Source: Fen-1364 sp049515135
GTDB lineage: Bacteria; Spirochaetota; Spirochaetia; SZUA-6; Fen-1364
Direction of reading: 5' to 3'
NCBI GenBank assembly: GCA_049515135.1
Contig: JBEKUJ010000003.1
Coordinates: 1-64,000 of the forward strand
DNA length: 64,000 nt
Below the pieces are notes generated by a model. That model did no database searches. It was not told the origin of the DNA and saw nothing but the letters and a program-made list of their open reading frames with translations. The translations under genes were made by a program, and so were the position numbers. Each line of letters opens with the position of its first letter. Within the stretch, counting starts at the first letter, position 1. Below, one piece after another: positions 50,260 to 58,561 of this stretch.

Positions 50260-51795
50260 CTACGTAGCCTTCCTTCTTGCCCTGGTCACCGGCGCTTTTC
50301 TGGCAGGCCGGCGTTTCGACGCTGACCTCGGTGAAGGTTTGTCCGTGGAGACAGTGGTCGTTGCTCCTGTATCCCTGTCTGACGAGGGCCTGGCCGACGA
50401 GGTCCCGCCAGCAGCCTTGCTCTGTATTTCCAGGTCGAGCTTCCTCCCGTTATCCGTCTTCAGGGTAAACGACTCTCCACGCACGTCTGCCGGAACATCG
50501 GTCAGCTTCGGGAACCTATCCGCCTTGAGGACACCCATGCCAAGCTTTTTGTCCTTGACGAAGAATCGCGCAAGGGATCGGGCGTTCCGTTTTTCTATGA
50601 GACTGAAATCGCCTTCAAGCTCGTTCAGGAAAAGCTCATGGCCGGGACCGAGATTCACCGGGGTTTCGCTGAGTGGTGAATGATCCACCAGGACAACGAA
50701 GGACAGCGATCCGCCGGTTGTCACCCTGCGCAGGAGGAGAATCAACGCCAGGATAATGAGAACGACAAGAACCGCGCCCGCGCCTAAGGGGACGGCATTG
50801 TTTTCAGCCCATCCCTTGACCACGAAGGAGACGTCGACGTCAGAAGGAACAAAACCCTGCCCGGGGGGGAAGCTGAACGACAGAGTTGCCTTGGAGGCAC
50901 CGGCCGGCATGCCTGCGGGGAACTTGACGGGGACCTTGGCAGGCTGCCCCGTGCCTTTCTTTACCGTGATGGTCATGGGAGTGGAAAGTATTGGCGAAGC
51001 GGGAGCGTTACCAATACGCGCATCAATCCTGTTCACCGTGACACTGGCGTCTCCCTGCAAGCCAGGCTTCAGTGTAAGGGAAAGGGAGCTGCTCCCGTCC
51101 GAGCCAACCGGCGCAACCTTGACCGAACCCTGGAGCGTGACAGCGCCGAACAGACCGCCGGCGGACTGGGTGAGCGAGCCCGTGCTGAGCTTGCCGGTGA
51201 TTTCCGTGTATTGGCTGGAAAGCGCCGTAGCCAGGTCCTTTGCAGCCGTCTCTGTCCCGATTCCAAGAATCATGACCTTCCAGCCTTTCTGCTGGATGGT
51301 CTTTGTATTGGCCAGGAACTCATGGTTGAACTTGCCGTCTGGCGAGTAATACTTGCTTGTGGGCGGTGCTTCCTGGATGCCGTCCGTGAGAAGCAGAACG
51401 TACTTGTCACGTCCATCGCTCTCTCTTGTCGCTATCTGCGCCTTGAGCACATCAAGGGCGTTGCCAATATCTGTGAATCTTCCATTCCCTCTAATCCCGG
51501 AAATGATCTTTTTCACTGCCGCTTTGTCAGCATCATTCTTGATTGTTTGCGATACAATCACGTCCGCTTTCCCGTAAAACGCCACGATGTCGAGGAAGTC
51601 TCCGGGGATGACGACCTGATCGATCAGATAGGAGTTGACCCAATCCTTCACTGCAACGACCTTATGTTCCATGGAAAGGGACTTGTCGAGGGCCACCATG
51701 ATGTCGATGTTCTGCGTCCTTGTGTCTGCAAGAAGGGGGGACGCCAGAACGAGGCACAAGGTCAAAGCTGTGAGAAGGCTTCGGTGATTACCCAT
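50260..51795 (-). CDS. vWA-domain membrane protein (TP0750-like)
   Basis: A 511-residue exported protein. A signal peptide (1-23) precedes a von Willebrand A domain (about 30-200) with a complete MIDAS: D37-x-S39-x-S41, Thr108 in RFTDIGNAL and Asp138 in LLTDGI. A beta-rich region (about 210-330), one transmembrane helix (about 342-362, AGAVLVVLIILALILLL), a cytoplasmic beta domain and a basic Ser/Arg/Lys-rich tail follow. It resembles T. pallidum TP0750, which as I recall also lies next to cfpA. AGGAGG precedes ATG 51795, and a TATAGT box is at 51840-51835 on the same strand. Confidence 0.82.
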   Translation of the reverse strand: MGNHRSLLTALTLCLVLASPLLADTRTQNIDIMVALDKSLSMEHKVVAVKDWVNSYLIDQVVIPGDFLDIVAFYGKADVIVSQTIKNDADKAAVKKIISGIRGNGRFTDIGNALDVLKAQIATRESDGRDKYVLLLTDGIQEAPPTSKYYSPDGKFNHEFLANTKTIQQKGWKVMILGIGTETAAKDLATALSSQYTEITGKLSTGSLTQSAGGLFGAVTLQGSVKVAPVGSDGSSSLSLTLKPGLQGDASVTVNRIDARIGNAPASPILSTPMTITVKKGTGQPAKVPVKFPAGMPAGASKATLSFSFPPGQGFVPSDVDVSFVVKGWAENNAVPLGAGAVLVVLIILALILLLRRVTTGGSLSFVVLVDHSPLSETPVNLGPGHELFLNELEGDFSLIEKRNARSLARFFVKDKKLGMGVLKADRFPKLTDVPADVRGESFTLKTDNGRKLDLEIQSKAAGGTSSARPSSDRDTGATTTVSTDKPSPRSASKRRPARKAPVTRARRKAT

Positions 51796-51887
51796 GTTGC
51801 CTCCTGTTCCTGCGAGAAATCTCTTGTAGGATGCACTATATTTCTATAAAATGGAAGAGAGGAAATGGTGGCACTGGAAAAAAGTGC

Positions 51888-51916
51888 TTGCCAGAGTCGT
51901 TCTTTTGTGGTCTACT
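51888..51916 (+). promoter_or_regulatory. promoter for cfpA
   Basis: TTGCCA (51888-51893), 17 nt, TCTACT (51911-51916). A leader of about 25 nt carries AAGGAGA before ATG 51949. The 153-nt gap also holds the divergent vWA gene's control region. Confidence 0.6.
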
Positions 51917-51948
51917 AGCCGCGACTAAACCGAGAAAAGGAGACAGGT

Positions 51949-53976
51949 ATGGCTGCTATTGACCTTCCGAAAAGCCCGAACGTGTTCCATCCGGAAAAGC
52001 CGAGCGCCGTCGGTTCCCGAAACTCGCTTGCACAGGAGTTCAGAGACCAGCAGGCGGAAGTCGACCTGCTCATGAGTGAAGAAGTCGACAAGGTGATGAA
52101 TCATATCACGTCCAAGCTACCCAAGGAAGTCACCGAGAAACTCGACATCATGGGCGGTCTCAAAGAGAAGCTGTACAACTACTTCAACCAGAACTATCAG
52201 AACATGTTCAACCGCTTCATGGTCACCTCGGAAGACGAGATGGTGAAGAAGGTGAGGAACTTCATCGACAAGGAGGAGATGAAATCCCTCGCCCGCTACA
52301 CCCCGAAGGAGATCGCTGCGATGCTGGACCAGATCGGCGGCATCGACAAGTTCAACACGGGTGAAATCGAGAAATCCATCGTCAACATGTACGGGCACCT
52401 CCAGGGCCATGTCCAGCGCGGCGTCAACGACCTTGAAAACCTCACCAACTCCCTCCTGCGCCAGAAGACGGACGTCGGCGCGTTCATCAGGGGTGAGAAC
52501 GCTTATTCCATCGTGAAGTGCTCCTTCAAGGACAGCGCGTACAAGCCCAAGACGGTGACCGACGTGAAGCTCTCCGTCAACATCCTGGACGCGGAGCTCA
52601 TCAGCCCCATCTTCCATTACCAGGTCACCGTGGAGTTCCTGATCAAGGACCTCATCTCCAAGAACATCATGGACCAAATCGACAAGGAGATCGAGAAGCT
52701 GAAGGACCAGGTCATTGATGAAGGCCGGGAAGAGCTGAATGACGGAGAGATCCTCTTCGAGAAGATGAAGAGGGTTGAGAAGTTCACCTCGGATGACAAG
52801 GACGACCCCAAGTCAAAGAGGTACTTCTACTTCGCAAAGACCCTCATGGACAAGATCGAGGGCCTGCGCGCGGAGCTGGATCCCGAGGAATATGATGCAG
52901 TGAACGTGCGGGAGAACCTGAAGCGGATCATCGATCTGGAGAACATCAGGAACCGCGGGTTCAACACGGCCATCAACTCCATCACGTCAATCCTGGACAC
53001 CTCCAAGATGGGCTACCAGCACGTGGAGAACCTCAAGAACGCCCGTGAGCTGGTTCTGCGGGAATACGAAGACACGGATGAGGCGCACCTGCCTGACGAG
53101 CGCTATGCAATCAGGCTGAAGTACTACGATCAGGCCCAGCTGCTTGAGGAGCGCAAGGCTTACGACGTTCAGGCAAAGAGCTTCGAGGTGGAGATGCAGC
53201 ACGCGTGGGATATCCTCGAGATGGTCTATGATGACTCGAAGTTCCTCAAGGGCGTCGTGGATTTCAACGACCTTGCGAAGAGAATGCGCGGGAAGATCAA
53301 GAGGCGGATCAAGGCAAAGACCGGAGACCCGCTGTATGAAGACATCGAGAAGAGCTGGAGCGAGATCACGTTCGTGAGGGCGGGCGACACCGACGTGGAG
53401 AGGATGAACCGGACCTACATCGCAGAGAAAGACGAGATCAAGAAGCGGATCATTCTCATGAAGGACAAACTGCAGAAGATCTTCAGCTATCGCTATCCCA
53501 TTCAGCGTCGGGTGCTTGAAGAGAGGCTTGCCTTCCTTGAGAACCTGTTCCTGAAGTTCGAGTACATGATCAATCCCTACCATATCCAGCCCGGACTCCT
53601 CCTGGACGTGAACATCACCTCCATCAAGAGGAAGAAGGCAACGCTGGACGGAATGGCCAACGTGCTCAACGAGTTTCTCTACGGCGTGTCCAAGGGTTTC
53701 CAGGATGCCGCATTCGCATCCTTCTCCCGCAGGCGGTCCACTGTCCGCGCGGACATTGCGCAGTCCTTCGCGGCCCAGCCGGAGGAAGGCCCCGCCGCGG
53801 CGACAGAGGGCAAGAAGACGGACTATCTGGACATGCTGAACGTTCCTGGCGCGGACGCGCAGTCCAAGGCGGCAGCCCAGGGAGTGGTTGACGTTGCACC
53901 GCGGCGCGGTGGCCGCAAGCCGGGCAGGAGGGGCCGTCCGCGCAGGGGCGGAGATGTCGGTCTGAGAGAAATCTGA
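51949..53976 (+). CDS. cfpA: cytoplasmic filament protein CfpA
   Basis: A 675-residue cytosolic protein that matches my recollection of treponemal CfpA in length (about 680) and in its opening LPKSPNVFHPEKPS. This is the subunit of the cytoplasmic filament ribbon running beneath the flagellar motors. Most of the chain is charged helix with likely coiled coils (IDKEIEKLKDQVIDEGREEL, NAIRLKYYDQAQLLEERKA-like stretches). The C-terminal 80 residues are Ala/Gly-rich and end in a very basic RGGRKPGRRGRPRRGG tail. That tail looks nucleic-acid- or polyanion-binding and may be an addition. It has its own promoter and a following palindromic terminator. Confidence 0.8.
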   Translation: MAAIDLPKSPNVFHPEKPSAVGSRNSLAQEFRDQQAEVDLLMSEEVDKVMNHITSKLPKEVTEKLDIMGGLKEKLYNYFNQNYQNMFNRFMVTSEDEMVKKVRNFIDKEEMKSLARYTPKEIAAMLDQIGGIDKFNTGEIEKSIVNMYGHLQGHVQRGVNDLENLTNSLLRQKTDVGAFIRGENAYSIVKCSFKDSAYKPKTVTDVKLSVNILDAELISPIFHYQVTVEFLIKDLISKNIMDQIDKEIEKLKDQVIDEGREELNDGEILFEKMKRVEKFTSDDKDDPKSKRYFYFAKTLMDKIEGLRAELDPEEYDAVNVRENLKRIIDLENIRNRGFNTAINSITSILDTSKMGYQHVENLKNARELVLREYEDTDEAHLPDERYAIRLKYYDQAQLLEERKAYDVQAKSFEVEMQHAWDILEMVYDDSKFLKGVVDFNDLAKRMRGKIKRRIKAKTGDPLYEDIEKSWSEITFVRAGDTDVERMNRTYIAEKDEIKKRIILMKDKLQKIFSYRYPIQRRVLEERLAFLENLFLKFEYMINPYHIQPGLLLDVNITSIKRKKATLDGMANVLNEFLYGVSKGFQDAAFASFSRRRSTVRADIAQSFAAQPEEGPAAATEGKKTDYLDMLNVPGADAQSKAAAQGVVDVAPRRGGRKPGRRGRPRRGGDVGLREI

Positions 53977-53989
53977 ACTACGGGGACTT

Positions 53990-54020
53990 AAATGGTGACC
54001 CCCCCGGGGGTCACCATTTT
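53990..54020. terminator. perfect palindrome after cfpA
   Basis: AAATGGTGACCCCC (53990-54003) is the exact reverse complement of 54006-54019. It ends in TTTTCATTT. It fits an intrinsic terminator or attenuator 13 nt after the cfpA stop; the tight CC centre would open to a loop of 4-6 nt. Confidence 0.7.
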
Positions 54021-54074
54021 CATTTGCGGCCGTGCGTGTCGCGGAGAACACCGTGACAGCGAAGGGAAAATCAA

Positions 54075-55160
54075 ATGGCGGAACAACTTCATGCGTTTGA
54101 CGAACTGAGCACGAGGGCCGGTTTCAACCGGTCCCTCTCTCATTTCAAGTTCATCATGCGGGTAATCTCCGACTTCGAGAGAAAAGTCAACCTGGCGGAA
54201 ATCATCAGCGCGTGCCTGGTGGAGAAGTCCATCGAGCCCCATCAGGTGCTGCCCGCGGTGAGCGCCATTCTCGCGGACAAGTATGGCTACGTGTGCAGAT
54301 CTTTCAACCTTACGGAAAACTTCGACAACTTCGACTACGTCGCGGACGAAGTGGGAAAATGGCGCGCGCTCGACCTCGTGGTCACGTACTTCCATCCCGA
54401 GCTTGGCGTCGTGACCATCAATCCCAAAAACAGGGCGCACTGGGAAAGCGTTCGGGGCCTCAAGAAGAACGAGCTTATCACGGTGTTCGCAGGGGCTTTC
54501 CAGGACACTGACGGGGATCCGAAATACCAGGAGGGGATAAACCTGCTCCTGTCCATCCTCCGGGGGTCCAAGATAAAGACCCCTTCCTCCTTTACCAAGG
54601 GCAAGTTCGTCCTGAAAAAGCAGGTGCCCCTGCTGCCTGCTCCTGCGGTTGCACGGGGGCCCAGGCCCCGGGGGAGACGGCCCAAAGTTGACCTGGCTGC
54701 CGCTGCTGCTGCAGTTGCACCTGCGGCGATGCCCCCGGCGCTTCAATCTTACGCGTCGCAGCAGACTGCCGCGGCTGCCGCTCCCGCAGCCCCCGCAAAG
54801 CCCGTTGTCGCGGCCGCCACAACGGCCCCAAAGCGGATGACCCCCATGTATTCGATTCCCGTCACCAACGAGCTATTCCATAACGGAAACGTGGAAGCGT
54901 GGAAGAAGATCATCCAGAGCTACACTACCAAATATCAGGGCCTGGAGGTCTATGTCTTCTACGAGGGTGAGCGCATCCACGACATCAACACGCTGTTCAA
55001 GTGGGGCAAGGTCAAGCACGGGAGCGCCATCATGATTGCCATAGCAGGGGACGACATCAAGGACGTGGCCAAGCTCCAGCGCTACCTCAAACAGGGCGCC
55101 AGCCACATGTTCGAAGCGTTCCTCAAGGGGCAGGTAGGCGCGATCCTGAACCTGTTCTAA
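54075..55160 (+). CDS. unknown two-domain protein in the cfpA locus
   Basis: A 361-residue protein, not recognised. Domain 1 (residues 1-180) is helix-rich, then alpha/beta (FKFIMRVISDFERKVNLAEI, ALDLVVTYFHPELGVVTINP). Residues about 195-260 form an Ala/Pro-rich, positively charged flexible linker. Domain 2 (about 262-361) is a compact alpha/beta unit (YSIPVTNELFHNGNVEAW, GLEVYVFYEGERI, SAIMIAIAGDDIKDVAKL). It lies between cfpA and the PPDK-like gene and has AAGGG 8 nt before ATG. A filament partner or adaptor is possible from position only. Confidence 0.75.
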   Translation: MAEQLHAFDELSTRAGFNRSLSHFKFIMRVISDFERKVNLAEIISACLVEKSIEPHQVLPAVSAILADKYGYVCRSFNLTENFDNFDYVADEVGKWRALDLVVTYFHPELGVVTINPKNRAHWESVRGLKKNELITVFAGAFQDTDGDPKYQEGINLLLSILRGSKIKTPSSFTKGKFVLKKQVPLLPAPAVARGPRPRGRRPKVDLAAAAAAVAPAAMPPALQSYASQQTAAAAAPAAPAKPVVAAATTAPKRMTPMYSIPVTNELFHNGNVEAWKKIIQSYTTKYQGLEVYVFYEGERIHDINTLFKWGKVKHGSAIMIAIAGDDIKDVAKLQRYLKQGASHMFEAFLKGQVGAILNLF

Positions 55161-55210
55161 TGATGCATGTCTCGGCAGCCCCATGCGAGTGGTGCCGCGA
55201 CAGATAAAAC

Positions 55211-55228
55211 CCCACGGCGTACCGTGGG
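55211..55228 (+). promoter_or_regulatory. hairpin flanking the PPDK-like ribosome binding site
   Basis: CCCACGG-CGTA-CCGTGGG (55211-55228). The 3' arm runs into GGGAGGGAAGG (55226-55236), the Shine-Dalgarno of the gene starting at 55244, so it may tune translation or protect the 5' end. Confidence 0.4.
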
Positions 55229-55243
55229 AGGGAAGGTTGAAGC

Positions 55244-57886
55244 ATGAAGAAGAACATCCACTTCTTTGCCAAAGGGGAAGCCAACCTGAAGCCTCAGATC
55301 CTTGATCGCATCGGGATCCGCGGCAGGCTGGCCATGGAGCTCGCAGATCTGGACCTGCCCATCCTCCCCGGTTTCCTCATCGATGCAGACGTGGCCATGC
55401 ACCTGGAGGATTTCAACATCTGGGCCGCGCTGGAGCCATGGTTCGACAAGCTGGCAAAGCTGACTGGGAAGACCTTCGGAGCCACCGACAATCCCATGTT
55501 GGTGAAGATCGTCATCAGCCCGAACCTCGTGATTGCCCAGTACCCAACGCTGCACAACTACGGGCTGACGGACAAGACGCTCCCGGGTTTCGTACGCTAC
55601 GTTGGAGAGAACTTCGGGTGGCACGAGCAGCAGTTCCTGACAATCGGGAACCTCGAGATCGAGCTGGCCATCGCGGAGCTGGAAGAGAAAGAGAAGGAAG
55701 TCAAGAGCATAAAACAGGCCATCAAGGACCTCGGCAAGGGTCTGGACTCCGACATGGACGCCAAGAAGAGGAAGGATTTCCTGGAGCGGTACAAGGCCAT
55801 GCTGCCGGCCGGCTTCTTCAAGGATCCGTTCGACCAGCTGGAGATCGCTTTGAAGAGGATCAGCCACCTGCTTGCCATCAACGACCAGAACCAGCAGGAT
55901 ACAGCGCTGCTCATCCAGCCCATGGTGTACGGCAACTACGGCAAGGATGCCTTCTACGGACAGTTCTTCACGCGGAACATCGTCACCGGCAACAAGGAGC
56001 TCCAGGGGGAGTTCTTCCAGAACAAGTTCAATGCAATCGGCGCCAGCGGCGCGGACATCTCCAAGGTGTCGAAAAACTATCATGACGAGATGGAGAAGAT
56101 TGCCCACAAGGTGGAGGATCACTTCCGGGAGATCCGGTCAATCCGGTTCACGGTTGAAAACAAGCGCCTCTGGCTGATAGATCAGCGCTCGGTGATGGCA
56201 AAGTCCACTCAGGCAGACATCCGCCTGCTCCTGGACCTGCACAGCCGCAAGATGGTGGACGATGGATACGTGGTCAAAAACATAAAGCCGGGACAGCTTA
56301 ATGAGATCCTGCATCCGATCATCGATTACAGCTCCATCAAGGGGCTGACGGCCCTTACCGGCGGGATCACGGGAGCTCCGGGAGCGGCCATCGGCAGGAT
56401 TTACTTCAACACTGAGAGACTCCTGGACGCTCACAAGCTGGCGCAGCAGAAAGGCACGGAAACCAAGATGATCCTCTGCCTTCCCGCCTCATTCGCAGAG
56501 GATGTGAAGGCCATCGAAGTGGCTACGGGAATCCTTTCTTCCGAGGGCGGATATTCCGCTCACGCCTCGGTTGTCGCGCGCCAGTACGGCAAAGTCTCCC
56601 TCGTGAAACCGGAGATGAAGATCAAGGGCACCAGCGCGACCATCGGCAACAAAACCATCAAGGAAGGTGATTACATCACACTCAATGTGCCCTTCTATGG
56701 GGCTCCCTCCCTCTATTTCGGAAAGGCGGATCTCATAGAGCCTGACCCTGAAGAGTCGGGAATGCTTGACTTCCTGAAGCTCGTCGACAAGTTCGTCGGC
56801 CACTTCACGGTCCGCGCCAACTCCGACAAGCCGCGGGACGCGGCCCTGGCGCGCAAGTTCGGCGCTCACGGAATCGGGCTTGTCCGCACGGAGCACATGT
56901 TTTTCGAGGAGAAGAGGATCAACGTGTTCCGTGAAATGGTGCTGTCGGACTCAGTGGAAGACCGCAAAAAGGCGCTGGCGAAGCTTCTCCCCATGCAGAA
57001 GACCGACTTCTACAAGCTTTTCAAGATCATGGAGGACTACCCGGTCATCATCCGGCTCCTCGATGCGCCTTTGCATGAGTTCCTGCCCCACAACGACCAG
57101 GAGCTCGAGAAGTTCATGAAGTACCTGAACGTCGGAAAGTCCGGAACGAAGCGGGTCCCTGAGAAGGAGGTGCGCGCCCGCAGCGAGGCTTTGCATGAGT
57201 TCAACCCCATGCTGGGTCATCGGGGCTGCCGCATCGCCGTTTCGTATCCCGAGATATACGAGATGCAGGTTCGCGCAATCTTCGAGGCCGTCTACACGCT
57301 TCGAAAAGAAGGGGCCAAAGTCGAGCCCGAGATCATGATCCCCATCATCATGAACGAAAGCGAGCTGAAGCTCATCATCTACGGCAAGAAGATCGAAGGA
57401 AAGCACATCCGCGGACTTGTTGACGTGGAGCGGGAGGTGCGGGAAAGCTTCAAGGCAAAGCCGGTGCAGTACAAGATCGGCACCATGGTGGAGCTGCCCG
57501 CTGCCGCGCTCGGGGCAGGGGATCTTGCGCACTATGCGCAGTTCTTCTCCTTCGGGACGAATGACCTGACGCAGACAACGATCGGCCTGTCGCGGGATGA
57601 CTTCAACTCCTTCATGCCGGACTATACCCAGTTCGACCTCCTGGAGGGCAACCCGTTCCAGATCCTGAATCCACAGGTGAAGGAGCTGATTGCCACGGCA
57701 GTCAAGCGCGGCAAGATGACCAGACCGGACCTCGAGGTGGGGCTCTGCGGAGAGCACGGGGCAATACCGGAGAATATCCGCTTCTGCATGGAAGCCGGAC
57801 TGGACTACGTGTCCTGCTCCCCGTATCAAGTGCCTCTCTCAAAGCTGGCCATCGCGCAGCTGAATATCGAAAGAGACGGGAAATAG
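55244..57886 (+). CDS. PPDK/PEP-synthase-like protein with degenerate ATP half
   Basis: An 880-residue protein with pyruvate-phosphate-dikinase architecture. The phospho-carrier His440 is intact (GGYSAHASVVAR). The C-terminal PEP/pyruvate barrel keeps GLVRTEHMFF, LDAPLHEFLP, NPMLGHRGCR, FFSFGTNDLTQ and the acid/base Cys835 (GLCGEHG). The N-terminal ATP-grasp half is altered. GGKGANL is replaced by GIRGRLAME; the Arg-containing ASMPGMMDTVLN stretch and the NAQGEDVVAG stretch are not recognisable. ATP/phosphate chemistry therefore looks impaired while PEP chemistry may persist. It is the last gene of the cfpA locus and ends at a strong terminator. Confidence 0.82.
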   Translation: MKKNIHFFAKGEANLKPQILDRIGIRGRLAMELADLDLPILPGFLIDADVAMHLEDFNIWAALEPWFDKLAKLTGKTFGATDNPMLVKIVISPNLVIAQYPTLHNYGLTDKTLPGFVRYVGENFGWHEQQFLTIGNLEIELAIAELEEKEKEVKSIKQAIKDLGKGLDSDMDAKKRKDFLERYKAMLPAGFFKDPFDQLEIALKRISHLLAINDQNQQDTALLIQPMVYGNYGKDAFYGQFFTRNIVTGNKELQGEFFQNKFNAIGASGADISKVSKNYHDEMEKIAHKVEDHFREIRSIRFTVENKRLWLIDQRSVMAKSTQADIRLLLDLHSRKMVDDGYVVKNIKPGQLNEILHPIIDYSSIKGLTALTGGITGAPGAAIGRIYFNTERLLDAHKLAQQKGTETKMILCLPASFAEDVKAIEVATGILSSEGGYSAHASVVARQYGKVSLVKPEMKIKGTSATIGNKTIKEGDYITLNVPFYGAPSLYFGKADLIEPDPEESGMLDFLKLVDKFVGHFTVRANSDKPRDAALARKFGAHGIGLVRTEHMFFEEKRINVFREMVLSDSVEDRKKALAKLLPMQKTDFYKLFKIMEDYPVIIRLLDAPLHEFLPHNDQELEKFMKYLNVGKSGTKRVPEKEVRARSEALHEFNPMLGHRGCRIAVSYPEIYEMQVRAIFEAVYTLRKEGAKVEPEIMIPIIMNESELKLIIYGKKIEGKHIRGLVDVEREVRESFKAKPVQYKIGTMVELPAAALGAGDLAHYAQFFSFGTNDLTQTTIGLSRDDFNSFMPDYTQFDLLEGNPFQILNPQVKELIATAVKRGKMTRPDLEVGLCGEHGAIPENIRFCMEAGLDYVSCSPYQVPLSKLAIAQLNIERDGK

Positions 57887-57915
57887 TCCATCAGACGGAC
57901 CATCAGACAGAATCG

Positions 57916-57950
57916 GCAGGGTCGGGCGGAAGCCCGGCCCTGCTTTTTTT
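57916..57950 (+). terminator. intrinsic terminator after the PPDK-like gene
   Basis: A 12-bp stem GCAGGGTCGGGC / GCCCGGCCCTGC (one T-G pair) with a GGAA loop, followed by seven T. The T-run touches the stop codon of the convergent gene at 57949. Confidence 0.9.
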
Positions 57951-58506
57951 ATTTCTTGGACCAAATTGTGAACTTCTGCAACCCTTCGACAACGAGCATC
58001 GCTGCCTTGTCGGCGTCGGTCTTGGCCACCGTCGCCTCCTTGTTCAGAGCGGTTGAGAAGAACTTCCGAATCGATTCGAGGACGTCGGGAAGGTTGTAGA
58101 ACAGGAACGCAACGTTTTCACCCGTCGGCTTGATGATGGTGAAGGAGCCGTAGGTCATCAATGGGGTCTTGCTCACCATGACCTTGGTCTGGTTTCTGGT
58201 GGTCAGTATGTCCAGCTCGGAAAATCGGTGCGGGATCTGGTCTTTTGCAGCACGACGGAAGGGCTCGAGGTGCTTCTCTGCGTAGTTCGGGGGCTCCGCC
58301 AGGATGAAAAGCTTGTTTCCATCCGTCTGAAAGTTCAGACCCTCGTTCGTCAGAACGATGCTTTTCACCCCGCTATACGCGACCACCTCGTAGCGGGAAT
58401 AGGCCGAGTGCTCGTTGAGAAACGAAGAGACGACGTAGCCTCCCTCGCTCGGGAGCTTGCCCTCGGCGTATGCCTTGAAAAGGTCCACGGCTTTCTGCTC
58501 TGCCAT
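57949..58506 (-). CDS. hypothetical cytosolic protein
   Basis: A 185-residue protein, not recognised. It has no signal peptide or membrane segment, and reads as a mixed alpha/beta chain (YVVSSFLNEHSAYSRYEVVA, SGVKSIVLTNEGLNF, NVAFLFYNLPDVLESIRKFF). The last 40 residues are probably helical. ATG 58506 is chosen over ATG 58515, which is pressed directly against the GGGGAGG. It is probably co-transcribed with the upstream TPR gene (56-nt gap). Confidence 0.65.
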   Translation of the reverse strand: MAEQKAVDLFKAYAEGKLPSEGGYVVSSFLNEHSAYSRYEVVAYSGVKSIVLTNEGLNFQTDGNKLFILAEPPNYAEKHLEPFRRAAKDQIPHRFSELDILTTRNQTKVMVSKTPLMTYGSFTIIKPTGENVAFLFYNLPDVLESIRKFFSTALNKEATVAKTDADKAAMLVVEGLQKFTIWSKK

Positions 58507-58561
58507 CAGCCTCATCCTCCCCACGTGCAAGTATATTCGGTTTTCAGTGGCATGCAACGAA

